A DNA stretch of 34,639 nucleotides from Clostridia bacterium (lineage in GTDB: Bacteria > Bacillota > Clostridia > Christensenellales > Borkfalkiaceae): positions 1 through 34,639 of the forward strand of contig CAAGNQ010000042.1 in NCBI GenBank assembly GCA_900771345.1, written 5' to 3'. Within the stretch, counting starts at the first letter, position 1. Every line of letters begins with the position of its first letter. The notes under the pieces are model-generated. The model was given only the letters and a program-made list of their open reading frames with translations, searched no databases and was not told where the DNA came from. Below are positions 1 to 7,924 of this stretch, piece by piece. The position numbers were made by a program, and so were the translations under genes.

Positions 1-160
1 ACTTTTTGCGAGATTTTTATATATGGGACTTGGACGAAGTCCTCCGTAATAAAATGGAGGAGCATTAGGAGAAAATTTGCGTGGCAACTTTCCCGTAGGG
101 TAAACAGTGGACACCCACTGTTTATCGGGAGGCTCGAGAGAAGCAAAGGGACTTAAATTA
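1..160. other. Hairpin-rich, probably repetitive intergenic element, cut by the window edge
   Basis: No convincing gene is seen. The stretch carries hairpins: GGACTT/AAGTCC (26-31 with 37-42), CCTCC/GGAGG (41-45 with 56-60), and a large one, TAAACAGTGG with CCACTGTTTA (101-110 with 115-124), clamped outside by TCCCG/CGGGA (91-95 with 126-130). On the minus strand one frame is open from an ATG at 177 to the window edge. It is rich in Pro, Ser and aromatics, has no Shine-Dalgarno site, and starts inside a terminator stem, so it is more likely an accident of a structured repeat than a protein. It could be the end of a repeat family, an RNA, or the leader of an upstream gene. Confidence 0.4.
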
Positions 161-189
161 AAAAAACAGTGGAGCATCCACTGTTTTTT
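161..189. terminator. Bidirectional intrinsic terminator downstream of tetR
   Basis: A perfect 12-bp stem (161-172 with 178-189) with a 5-base loop, flanked by A and T runs on both sides, so it can stop transcripts in either direction. The tetR stop codon lies just beyond it. Nine bases of each arm are identical to the hairpin arms at 102-110 and 115-123. Confidence 0.85.
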
Positions 190-190
190 A

Positions 191-793
191 CTATTCATTG
201 AATAAATCGATAATAGTCTTTTCCACCATCTTTCGCATTGCAAAATAGTCAATATATTCGTGCTTATCAAAAACGTATTCGTGAGAAAAAGACTGAATAA
301 TGTTCATTGCAAGATGAATTTTCTCTAGAGGGTTTTCGGTTTTTACACCCAGTTTACTAAACTTTTCGCCTATTTGCATAGTTATATTGTCCTCTAAAGC
401 AATAAACTGCGCACCAACTACTTCATCAGCACTAGAAAGAGAGTGCAAAGCCTCGTGAATTTTTCGGTTATTTTTATGCGTTTTAATGGCTTGGTCAATA
501 ATCTTTGGAACAACCAAATTAAAGTCAATAGGTGCAGAAAGTTTATCAAAAAGTTTTAAAAACGGCTCGAAAACCTTTGTAATGTAAACCTCTAAAACGC
601 ATATTAAAATATCTCTTTTGTCCTGAAAATAGCCGTAGACTATACCGGTAGAAACTCCTGCTCTCTTTGCGATTTCAGCAGTATTAGTGCCATAATAACC
701 CACTTCAGAAAAAAGTTCGTAACCAGCAGAAATAATCTTATTCTTTTTTTCAATCGACCTCAATTGTTGAGGCTCTCTAACGATATTTTTCAT
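191..793 (-). CDS. TetR/AcrR-family transcriptional regulator
   Basis: A 200-residue protein with the TetR layout: an N-terminal helix-turn-helix at about residues 14-60 (TAEIAKRAGVSTGIVYGYF then KRDIL) and an all-helical C-terminal part that would bind a ligand and dimerise. Such proteins usually repress a nearby gene until a small molecule binds. It is divergent from feoA, so local control of that operon is possible, but TetR proteins more often control efflux or lipid genes and the ligand is unknown. The ATG at 793 has no Shine-Dalgarno sequence. A near-perfect -10 box ends six bases before it, so the mRNA is probably leaderless. The next possible start, a TTG at codon 11, has no better ribosome site. 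Confidence 0.9.
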   Translation of the reverse strand: MKNIVREPQQLRSIEKKNKIISAGYELFSEVGYYGTNTAEIAKRAGVSTGIVYGYFQDKRDILICVLEVYITKVFEPFLKLFDKLSAPIDFNLVVPKIIDQAIKTHKNNRKIHEALHSLSSADEVVGAQFIALEDNITMQIGEKFSKLGVKTENPLEKIHLAMNIIQSFSHEYVFDKHEYIDYFAMRKMVEKTIIDLFNE

Positions 794-799
794 AAAGTC

Positions 800-828
800 A
801 TTATATAATATTAATTATCCGTTGTCAA
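800..828 (-). promoter_or_regulatory. tetR promoter, predicted leaderless
   Basis: On the minus strand, TTGACA (828-823), a 17-base spacer and TATAAT (805-800). Both hexamers match the sigma-A consensus exactly. Only six bases (GACTTT) separate the -10 from the ATG, so transcription should start at or next to the A of the start codon. Confidence 0.8.
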
Positions 829-858
829 GAATGAAAGGTAAAAAAATACTGAAAAAGT

Positions 859-872
859 TGAAAAATATTTCA
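859..872. promoter_or_regulatory. Operator-like palindrome TGAAA-N4-TTTCA, copy 1
   Basis: TGAAA AATA TTTCA lies 8 bases upstream of the feoA -35 box, in the tetR/feoA divergent region. A second copy with the same arms lies exactly 63 bp downstream. The binding protein is unknown; TetR, Fur-like and DtxR-like regulators are candidates. Confidence 0.55.
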
Positions 873-880
873 CATTTTAC

Positions 881-909
881 TTGACACAAAAGCATATAAA
901 TGATAATAT
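881..909 (+). promoter_or_regulatory. feoA-feoB-copA promoter
   Basis: TTGACA (881-886), 17-base spacer, TAATAT (904-909). Start of transcription is expected near 916, giving a leader of about 50 bases that contains the second palindrome and a strong GGAGGAG ribosome site at 956-962. Confidence 0.75.
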
Positions 910-921
910 ATTAGCGAAATC

Positions 922-935
922 TGAAATTTATTTCA
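922..935. promoter_or_regulatory. Operator-like palindrome TGAAA-N4-TTTCA, copy 2
   Basis: TGAAA TTTA TTTCA sits just after the expected feo transcription start. Same arms and spacing as the copy at 859. A protein bound here would block early elongation, and with the upstream copy could hold a DNA loop. Confidence 0.55.
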
Positions 936-965
936 TATTTAGCATAGATTTGAACGGAGGAGATT

Positions 966-1202
966 ATGAAAAAGTTTTTAGATAAATTTAATATTGGCGA
1001 GACGGGAATAGTTTGTTCTGTTTCGGGAGAGAGGAAGATAAAAAGAAGGCTTTACGATATGGGAATTACCAACGGAGCAGAGATATATCTTCGCAAGGTA
1101 GCGCCACTTGGCGACCCCATAGAAGTTACTGTTAGAGGGTACGAGTTATCCCTTCGTAAAAGCGAGGCTAATCTTATTGAGTTGGAGGTAAAGAATGCTT
1201 AG
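966..1202 (+). CDS. feoA: Ferrous iron transport protein FeoA
   Basis: A 78-residue SH3-like FeoA domain protein. The family pattern is visible: a compact beta protein with GETGIVCSVSGERKIKRRLYDMGI near the N-terminus, then PLGDPIEVTVRGYELSLRKSEA. FeoA is a small cytoplasmic partner that supports FeoB-mediated Fe2+ uptake. The ribosome site GGAGGAG ends three bases before the ATG. Its stop codon overlaps the feoB start by 8 bases, so the two are probably translationally coupled. It is the first gene of the operon feoA-feoB-Cys-rich protein-copA. Confidence 0.95.
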   Translation: MKKFLDKFNIGETGIVCSVSGERKIKRRLYDMGITNGAEIYLRKVAPLGDPIEVTVRGYELSLRKSEANLIELEVKNA

Positions 1203-3456
1203 ATTTGCACTTGCAGGAAATCCAAACAGTGGAAAGACGACACTATTTAATAGTTTAACGGGTTCAACTGCACACGTGGGCAACTGGCCTGGCGTAACGG
1301 TTGACAAAAAAGAGGGTGTTTATAGAAAGGAAAAAGAGCCGATAGCAATTATCGACCTACCGGGCATTTATTCTCTTTCCCCTTATACTCCAGAGGAGGT
1401 AATTGCGAGAAATTATATACTTGACGAGAAACCCGACTGTGTTATAAATATTGTGGACGCGACAAATTTGGAGAGAAATCTATATCTCACCACGCAGATT
1501 ATGGAAATTGACGTGCCTGTGGTAATTGCGCTAAATATGATGGATAGTCTTGAAAAGGCAGGGGATAGTATTGACGCAAAAGAACTTGAAAAGCGACTAG
1601 GCGTGCCGGTAGTTAAAATTTCTGCCTTAAAATTTACCAACCTCGATAAACTTATGGAAAGGGCGTACGCATCATCCAAAGAAGGCAGAAAGGGCAGAAC
1701 TGTTCTAGAGGATTCGGCTCTTACTCACCTTATTGGCGACATAAAGATTGCGCTCGAAGGGCACGGCGTTTTAAACCCAACCTTTCACGCTATTAAACTT
1801 GCCGAACTTGACGAACTTGAGGTCTTAATGCACAAGGAAACGGTTGGTATGGTAAACGCATTTAAAAAGACTTTTACCGACGATACTTTTGGCGACGATT
1901 TCGAGGCTCTCATTGCCGACGGGAGATATAAATACATAACCAAATACTTTGCTCCAACCTTAAAGCGCAAAAACAAGGATAAATTTACTGAAACACCTTC
2001 AGATAAAGCCGATAAAGTTCTAACTCATAGAATTTGGAGTTTTCCTATCTTTTTGTTAGTGCTTTTCTCAATTTTTCATCTAACTTTCGGCGAGGACTTT
2101 TTGTACCTCGGTGCGATTTTTAACCTTAAAGGAATCGACCAGTTAAATTTAGGTGACGGGTTTGGTGCAAGCCTTCTTGCGTGCGTGTATGACGGAGCAA
2201 TATTCTCACCAGGTGTAATTTTGTTTAATTTAGTTGACCTATTGACTTCGAGTTTAAGTGAATTAACGGCTAGTGCGCTTTCAAATTCAGCACCTTGGGT
2301 GAGTGGGCTTATATGTGACGGAGTATTAGGAGGATTGTTTGCAATTTTATCATTTTTGCCACAAATACTAGTGCTGTTCTTACTATTTTCAATACTTGAA
2401 GATAGTGGATATATGGCAAGAATAGCCTTTATTCTCGATAGGATTTTAAGAAAATTCGGGCTTTCAGGCAGAGCGTTCTTGCCTATGATAATGGGGTTTG
2501 GCTGTTCTGTGCCGGCAATGATAAATACTAGAACACTTGCTGACGAGAAGGAAAGAATAGCAACGATTAGAGTTATTCCTTTCTTTTCGTGTGGAGCAAA
2601 ACTGCCAATTCTAACTGCTATTGCAGGTGGAATTATAACGACGGCAGGGGTTGGTAGTCCTGATTTAATTACTTACGGAATGTATTTACTAGGCGTAATC
2701 ACTGCGTTTGTTTCGGTATTATTGATGAGGTCAACTACGCTTAAAGGCGAAATTCCTCCTTTTATTATGGAGTTGCCGAGTTACAGAGCGCCTCAGTTTA
2801 AAAACTTAATGCTTCACCTTTGGGATAAAGCAAAGCATTTTATTCAAAAGGCGTTTACTATAATTTTGGCCTCAACGATAGTTATTTGGGTAGTTAGCCA
2901 CTTTAGTTTTTCGTGGGAATTTTTAGACGATACGAGAATTGACCAAAGTATTTTATCAAACCTAGGTCAGTTTGTAACACCGTTATTCACCCCGTTAGGA
3001 TTTGGCTCTCAAGTAGGTGGAGGTCTTGGCTGGGTATTCGTCGTCGCGATTATAGCAGGGCTTATAGCAAAAGAAAACGCAATCGCCGTGCTCTGTACGC
3101 TTGCAGGGTGTGTGCTTAAATCGGGCAGTGTAGCAGAGGATAGCGTTATAGCAGAACTAATAACTTATACTAATATTTCAACTCCTGTGCTTTTATCGTT
3201 TATAGCGTTTAATATGACTACGATTCCTTGTTTTGCAGCCGTAGCAACTGCAAAGGCAGAACTTTTAAGAAAGTCAAGTTTTAATTGGACGCTTTTGTTC
3301 TGGATAGCAACCTCATATATTATTGCTTCGGCAATTTATTTGATAGGGACGTACGTTTATCCAGTAATATTCTACTTGTTAGTTGCCGTAGTAGTTGGTG
3401 TGTATTTATATGCAAAATCAAACAAAGAAAAGTTAAAAAGATTCAAGGGAGAATAA
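1195..3456 (+). CDS. feoB: Ferrous iron transport protein FeoB
   Basis: A 753-residue Fe2+ transporter with an N-terminal GTPase domain fused to a membrane channel. The GTPase motifs are intact: P-loop GNPNSGKT (residues 8-15), switch I with T35, DLPG (54-57), NMMD (114-117) and SALK for G5. The membrane part begins near residue 282 and holds both Gate repeats with their conserved cysteines, in GFGCSVPAMI and FFSCGAKLP. Length is normal for the family. It takes ferrous iron into the cytoplasm, which fits an anaerobe. It overlaps feoA by 8 bases and is followed by the small Cys-rich FeoB partner. Confidence 0.97.
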   Translation: MLRFALAGNPNSGKTTLFNSLTGSTAHVGNWPGVTVDKKEGVYRKEKEPIAIIDLPGIYSLSPYTPEEVIARNYILDEKPDCVINIVDATNLERNLYLTTQIMEIDVPVVIALNMMDSLEKAGDSIDAKELEKRLGVPVVKISALKFTNLDKLMERAYASSKEGRKGRTVLEDSALTHLIGDIKIALEGHGVLNPTFHAIKLAELDELEVLMHKETVGMVNAFKKTFTDDTFGDDFEALIADGRYKYITKYFAPTLKRKNKDKFTETPSDKADKVLTHRIWSFPIFLLVLFSIFHLTFGEDFLYLGAIFNLKGIDQLNLGDGFGASLLACVYDGAIFSPGVILFNLVDLLTSSLSELTASALSNSAPWVSGLICDGVLGGLFAILSFLPQILVLFLLFSILEDSGYMARIAFILDRILRKFGLSGRAFLPMIMGFGCSVPAMINTRTLADEKERIATIRVIPFFSCGAKLPILTAIAGGIITTAGVGSPDLITYGMYLLGVITAFVSVLLMRSTTLKGEIPPFIMELPSYRAPQFKNLMLHLWDKAKHFIQKAFTIILASTIVIWVVSHFSFSWEFLDDTRIDQSILSNLGQFVTPLFTPLGFGSQVGGGLGWVFVVAIIAGLIAKENAIAVLCTLAGCVLKSGSVAEDSVIAELITYTNISTPVLLSFIAFNMTTIPCFAAVATAKAELLRKSSFNWTLLFWIATSYIIASAIYLIGTYVYPVIFYLLVAVVVGVYLYAKSNKEKLKRFKGE

Positions 3457-3462
3457 TATCAA

Positions 3463-3630
3463 ATGGGCGCATTAGAGATTATTTTAATAATATCTTGCTC
3501 ACTGTTTGTTATAGGAGTAATCATAAAGAGCATAATAGACAAAAAAAATGGCAAGACTTCTTGTGGTTGCGACTGCGCAAATTGTTCGGGTTGCCACTAT
3601 AAAGAAAAACAAAAAAGGGAAAAATTATGA
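3463..3630 (+). CDS. FeoB-associated Cys-rich membrane protein
   Basis: A 55-residue protein with an N-terminal membrane helix (about residues 4-25) and then a basic tail with five cysteines in CGCDCANCSGC (C34, C36, C38, C41, C44). This is the pattern of the small FeoB-associated Cys-rich membrane protein family that follows feoB in many Clostridia and is thought to help iron uptake; its exact role is unproved. The start ATG at 3463 is preceded by AAGGGAG. The stop TGA overlaps the copA start as ATGA, so translation of the two is likely coupled. Confidence 0.88.
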   Translation: MGALEIILIISCSLFVIGVIIKSIIDKKNGKTSCGCDCANCSGCHYKEKQKREKL

Positions 3631-6005
3631 TAAAGAAATTTATCGTCGGAGGAATGACTTGTTCTGCCTGCTCAAGTGGGATAGAACGAGAGGTAAAAAA
3701 ATTAAACGGAGTAAAGGACGTGACGGTATCTCTTCTTGCAAAGGAGATGACCGTTGATTTTGACGAGCATATTTTGGGCGAAAAAGTTATTGCTCTTACC
3801 GTTGAAAAACTAGGATACACAATCTTAAAAGGTTCAAAGAAAGAGGATAAATATTTTGACGCTAGAAAGTTAAGAAGGAGGTTTTTTATCTCTCTTGCCA
3901 TTTTACTTCCTTTAGTTTATTTGTGTTTGGCAAAGACCATAGGTTTGCCTATATTTATTGATAGAATAAATTTTTTACTTCAGTTTATACTCTCGACGGT
4001 AATTTTAGTGATAAATAGGCAGTTTTTCATAAACGGTGCAAAAGCATTAAAGCACCTTTCACCGAATATGGATACGCTCGTATCACTAGGCTCGATATCA
4101 GCCTACGCTTATAGTATCGTGTTATGTGCGACGTTCTATATAAATTCTACACCCGTATCTCATACTTTTTTTGATTCTTCAGCAATGGTGGTAAGCCTTG
4201 TTACGCTCGGAAAATGGCTTGAAGAACTCTCGAAAATCAAAACGGGTGACGAAACTGAAAAACTCGGCAAACTAATTCCTAAAACTGCAACCGTTATAAG
4301 AGACGGTAGGGAAATTATCTTGCCTACAGAAGAAATTAAGGTAGGCGATATCCTTATTATTAAGGCAGGCGAATATTTAGCGATTGACGGCGAGGTCGTT
4401 TACGGAAACGCTAGCATAGATAAATCGGCTATTACTGGCGAGTCTATTCCAGAAGAGGTCACTATAGGCGCAAAACTAACCTCGGGCAGTATAGTTAAAG
4501 ATGGACATATAAAGGTTAGGGCAGAAAGCGTTGGAGGGCAGACTCTGTTCAGTAGAATTATAGAGATAGTTAAAGAGGCAGGAGCAAGTAAAGCGCCTAT
4601 CCAGAAAATAGCAGATAAAATCTCAAGAGTGTTTGTTCCTATAGTTACTATTCTTGCAATAACAACCTTTATCGTTTGGATGATTATATCAAAAGACCTG
4701 TATAAAGCATTTAACTTTGGAATAAGCGTGCTTGTAATCTCCTGTCCTTGTGCGCTAGGATTGGCAACACCCGTAGCAGTAGTCGCAGGAACGGGAAGAG
4801 GTGCAAAAGAGGGCATATTATTTAAGAATGCCGAGGCTTTGCAAAACGCCCACAAAATCAACTGCGCGCTTTTAGATAAGACTGCTACTATAACTGAGGG
4901 AAGACCAAAAGTTACCGACTATATAAATTATACCGACGAGTCCAATTCAGTTATTTTTCCTATCGTTTCAGCCCTAGAAAAAATGTCCTCTCACCCTCTA
5001 GGTGAAAGCGTTATAGAATATTGTGGCAAAAGCGATAAAACGGTAAAAAATTATAATTATTTTTTGGGCAGAGGAATAGTCGGCGAAGTGGACGGCGTTA
5101 GGTATTATCTTGGCAATAAAGAAATACTTCCTGAGGGAATAACGGCTGAAGATTTAGGCGACGGATATGAGGGAAAAACGCTAATTTATCTAGCAGATGA
5201 TTATCAGGTTATATCACTATTTGCTCTTGCCGACTATCTTAAAAATGATAGCAAAGAGGCGATAACTCGACTAAACTCACTCGGCATACAGACTATTATG
5301 GTTACGGGCGATAATAAAAGTTCTGCACTAAGTATTGCAAACGAAGTTGGCATTCAAGAGGTTGAATACGAGGTTTTACCTGCGCAAAAGTATGAAATTG
5401 TTAATAAATACAAGGCAGGTGGAAAAATTGTTGCAATGGTGGGCGACGGCATAAACGATAGCCCAGCCTTAAAGAGTGCCGATATTGGTATTGCTATGGG
5501 AACAGGCACGGATATTGCCATTGATAGTGCTGATATAGTTATAATAAACGGCAATCTAAACGCAATAAATAAGATGATAGAAATATCAAGCAAATCATTT
5601 AGAGTTATAAAACAAAATTTATTCTGGGCGTTTTTCTATAACTTGTTAGGAATTCCACTAGCAGGAGGCGTATTATCGGGGATAGGCATAGTTTTAACAC
5701 CAGTAATAGCCTCGGCATTAATGTGTTGCAGTTCTCTATTCGTGGTCACAAACGCACTTAGAATTTCAAAGAGGGAAAAGCCAAAAAAACTTCTAACTAA
5801 AAGTATTAGAATAGACAAAATAATGTGTTCTCACTGCGCTCAAAAGATTAAAAACGCACTCAGTGAGATTGATGGAGTTTTTGAAGTAAAGGTAGATTTA
5901 AAAAGTAAAACGGCAACGCTTAAAGTTACTAAAAGCGTTACCGATAAAATTATTCTTGATAAGTTATGGTCAATAAATTATATGGGCGAGATATTAACTA
6001 TTTAA
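3627..6005 (+). CDS. copA: Heavy-metal P1B-type ATPase, CopA-like, with altered DKTAT motif
   Basis: A 792-residue metal-exporting ATPase. Order of parts: N-terminal metal-binding domain with MTCSAC (C12, C15); membrane helices; actuator motif TGES (270-273); CPC in the metal pathway (C373, C375); phosphorylation site D417; the HP-loop SSHPLGES; TGDN; GDGIND (606-611); final helices; and a second metal-binding domain at the C-terminus with MCSHC (C734, C737). CPC and the CxxC sites point to Cu(I) or Ag(I). Two things are odd: the near-invariant DKTGT reads DKTAT (A420), and a metal-binding domain at the C-terminus is uncommon. It sits in the feo operon, so iron or copper cross-control is possible. 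All other motifs are intact, so I do not call it a pseudogene. Confidence 0.93.
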   Translation: MIKKFIVGGMTCSACSSGIEREVKKLNGVKDVTVSLLAKEMTVDFDEHILGEKVIALTVEKLGYTILKGSKKEDKYFDARKLRRRFFISLAILLPLVYLCLAKTIGLPIFIDRINFLLQFILSTVILVINRQFFINGAKALKHLSPNMDTLVSLGSISAYAYSIVLCATFYINSTPVSHTFFDSSAMVVSLVTLGKWLEELSKIKTGDETEKLGKLIPKTATVIRDGREIILPTEEIKVGDILIIKAGEYLAIDGEVVYGNASIDKSAITGESIPEEVTIGAKLTSGSIVKDGHIKVRAESVGGQTLFSRIIEIVKEAGASKAPIQKIADKISRVFVPIVTILAITTFIVWMIISKDLYKAFNFGISVLVISCPCALGLATPVAVVAGTGRGAKEGILFKNAEALQNAHKINCALLDKTATITEGRPKVTDYINYTDESNSVIFPIVSALEKMSSHPLGESVIEYCGKSDKTVKNYNYFLGRGIVGEVDGVRYYLGNKEILPEGITAEDLGDGYEGKTLIYLADDYQVISLFALADYLKNDSKEAITRLNSLGIQTIMVTGDNKSSALSIANEVGIQEVEYEVLPAQKYEIVNKYKAGGKIVAMVGDGINDSPALKSADIGIAMGTGTDIAIDSADIVIINGNLNAINKMIEISSKSFRVIKQNLFWAFFYNLLGIPLAGGVLSGIGIVLTPVIASALMCCSSLFVVTNALRISKREKPKKLLTKSIRIDKIMCSHCAQKIKNALSEIDGVFEVKVDLKSKTATLKVTKSVTDKIILDKLWSINYMGEILTI

Positions 6006-7185
6006 ATACTACGGTAATGGTCATTGACTTGGCGTAGTCAGACTGCGCAGAAATTTTCCATTTGTTTGATTGGGCAATGCTCCTCGCAATAGATAAGCCT
6101 AATCCACTTCCACCCGATTCGTGAGAGCGAGACTGGTCGGCACGATAAAATCTTTCAAAGACCTTATTTGAATCCATATTAGGAACTAAACTCCCTGAAT
6201 TATAAACAGAAAGCGCAATTTTTGTGCTTTCTTTTTTTAATGAAACTTTTATTACTCCATTTTCGCTCGCGTGTTTAACGGCGTTGTCCAAAAGAATGTT
6301 AAGGATATCTTTAAAACTTTCTTTATCAGCAGTAATTTTTATGTTTTCCATAATATCAAGTTCTAAAGTTTTACCCTTTTCAAAAGCAACGGCGTCAAAG
6401 GAAAGAGCGACGTTCGTTGTCTCTTCAGAAAGGTTAAATTCGGTCATAATAAGTTTATTATCGCCCTCGTCCATTCTAGCAAGCGTGAGCATATCACCAA
6501 CTAAAATATTCATTCGCTCTGTTTGTGACTTTATGTTTTTTGCCCATAGATTATTCTCGGATTTATCCAAAACGTCAACGTTTGCAGAGATAATCGTAAG
6601 AGGAGTTTTGAGTTCGTGGCTAGCGTTAGAAATAAACTGCTTTTGCTTTGCTAAACTGTCCTTAATAGGCTTAAAAACTATAAAGGACAAGCGAAATACA
6701 ATGTAGAAGAGAACAAGATATAAAAATAGCATTAATAAAAAGGCTTTTACTACCTGTGAGCGAAAGACTTCTATTGATTCGCTCATATCACCTGCAACTA
6801 AAATAAACTTAGTCTGAGTGTCGTCAAGCGATAAAAATTTGTAGTAAATATTAGAGAACTTGCCCGAATATAAAGAACTTGAAAGGGCATCTTCAATAAT
6901 TTTAATAGCCTCTTCATTAGAAAAGGCATCACTATCAAAGGTAAACTTATAACTGTAAGAATTAGAGGTATGATTGTAAACGACAACGCTAATAATTCCC
7001 TTTCTAAAAATTACGTCCTCACCGTTAGTTTTATAAGATAGTTCAGCCTCATCAAGCGTACGCTCAATAGAAAGTTCGTTAATATTGCGCATTATAGAAA
7101 AGGTAATAGCATAAATTACCCCAAAAATAACGAGCAGAATAGACATTGTTATTGCTATAAAACTTATTTGCGCTTTTCTAACCAT
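5998..7185 (-). CDS. Sensor histidine kinase without HAMP domain
   Basis: A 395-residue two-component kinase. Two membrane helices (about 8-32 and 147-171) frame an extracellular sensor of about 115 residues. The dimerisation/phosphoacceptor motif SHELKTPLT (H190) begins only about 19 residues after the second helix, so there is no room for a HAMP domain. The ATPase domain shows the N box (NILLDNAVKHA), F box (VFERFYRADQSR) and G box (GGSGLGLSIA). It phosphorylates the response regulator whose gene it overlaps by 8 bases. The signal is not evident. Its last 8 bases overlap the end of the convergent copA gene, with no terminator between them. Confidence 0.95.
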   Translation of the reverse strand: MVRKAQISFIAITMSILLVIFGVIYAITFSIMRNINELSIERTLDEAELSYKTNGEDVIFRKGIISVVVYNHTSNSYSYKFTFDSDAFSNEEAIKIIEDALSSSLYSGKFSNIYYKFLSLDDTQTKFILVAGDMSESIEVFRSQVVKAFLLMLFLYLVLFYIVFRLSFIVFKPIKDSLAKQKQFISNASHELKTPLTIISANVDVLDKSENNLWAKNIKSQTERMNILVGDMLTLARMDEGDNKLIMTEFNLSEETTNVALSFDAVAFEKGKTLELDIMENIKITADKESFKDILNILLDNAVKHASENGVIKVSLKKESTKIALSVYNSGSLVPNMDSNKVFERFYRADQSRSHESGGSGLGLSIARSIAQSNKWKISAQSDYAKSMTITVVFK

Positions 7186-7858
7186 TATTTTTTCTTCCTA
7201 GCATATATCCTATGCCTCGAACAGACTTAATTTCAGTTTTAGTCCCGACGGCAGTAAACTTTTTCCTCAAAAACGAAACGTAAACCTCAATAGTATTGTA
7301 TTCAGCCTCGTTATCAAACCCCCAAATTTTTTCGATAAATCTCTCTTTATCAATGCATTTTTCACTATTTAATATAAGCATTTCAAGAATTTGGAACTCT
7401 TTTTTTCCAAGTGCTATCTTTTTATCTTCACAAGAGAGTTCAAAAGTATCACGGCTAAGCGACAAATCGTTATAACTTAAAATATCGCCCGTGAATTTTT
7501 CCTTACGGCGTAGCAGTGCCTTAATTCTCGCCAAAAGTTCGTCGGTGTTAAACGGTTTAGTAATATAGTCGTCAGCACCGAGATTAAGCCCGGTGATTTT
7601 ATCTGCAATCTCGGACTTAGCAGTAAGAAAAAGTACCGGCACGTCAATTTTATTCCGTCTGACTTCTTTTAAAAGTTTAAGCCCGTCAATTTTAGGCATC
7701 ATAATGTCTAAAATTATAAGGTCGTAAATTCCAGAAAGAGCCAAATCAAGACCTTGCTCGCCGTTATATGCACAGTCAACCGAATATTTATTTTGTTTTA
7801 ATATGACCGAGAGCGCCTCAACCAACTGGTGTTCGTCATCAACTAATAATATCTTCAT
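7178..7858 (-). CDS. OmpR/PhoB-family response regulator
   Basis: A 226-residue regulator: receiver domain (1-115) with acidic pair D7/D8, phosphoacceptor D51 in LDIMMP and the conserved Lys of TKPF, followed by a winged-helix DNA-binding domain (about 125-224) ending in the family pattern KTEIKSVRGIGYML. It is the partner of the overlapping kinase. The ATG at 7858 has no ribosome site. An extended -10 (TGCTATAAT) ends six bases before it, so the message is probably leaderless. Tandem 7+4 bp repeats of the type bound by this family lie 67-88 bases upstream and suggest autoregulation. Confidence 0.95.
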   Translation of the reverse strand: MKILLVDDEHQLVEALSVILKQNKYSVDCAYNGEQGLDLALSGIYDLIILDIMMPKIDGLKLLKEVRRNKIDVPVLFLTAKSEIADKITGLNLGADDYITKPFNTDELLARIKALLRRKEKFTGDILSYNDLSLSRDTFELSCEDKKIALGKKEFQILEMLILNSEKCIDKERFIEKIWGFDNEAEYNTIEVYVSFLRKKFTAVGTKTEIKSVRGIGYMLGRKNNG

Positions 7859-7864
7859 AGTCTA

Positions 7865-7873
7865 ATTATAGCA
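7865..7873 (-). promoter_or_regulatory. Response-regulator promoter, extended -10, predicted leaderless
   Basis: TGC-TATAAT on the minus strand (-10 hexamer 7870-7865), six bases before the ATG. No good -35 is visible. A single TTCAAT (minus strand, 7886-7881), the same motif as in the tandem repeat, lies in the -35 to -10 interval, as expected for an activated or autoregulated promoter. Confidence 0.65.
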
Positions 7874-7924
7874 TAGAAGAATTGAATATTTCTTAAAAAA
7901 TGTAAAATTTTTAAAATTAAGCAA

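Noticed and set aside
901..915. Fur-box-like TGATAAT overlapping the feo -10
   Set aside because: Only the first half fits; the second half of the 7-1-7 box is poor. The TGAAA palindromes are better candidates.
3285..3602. Open frame overlapping the end of feoB and the Cys-rich gene
   Set aside because: It lies in another frame inside feoB, has no family pattern, and conflicts with two well-supported genes.
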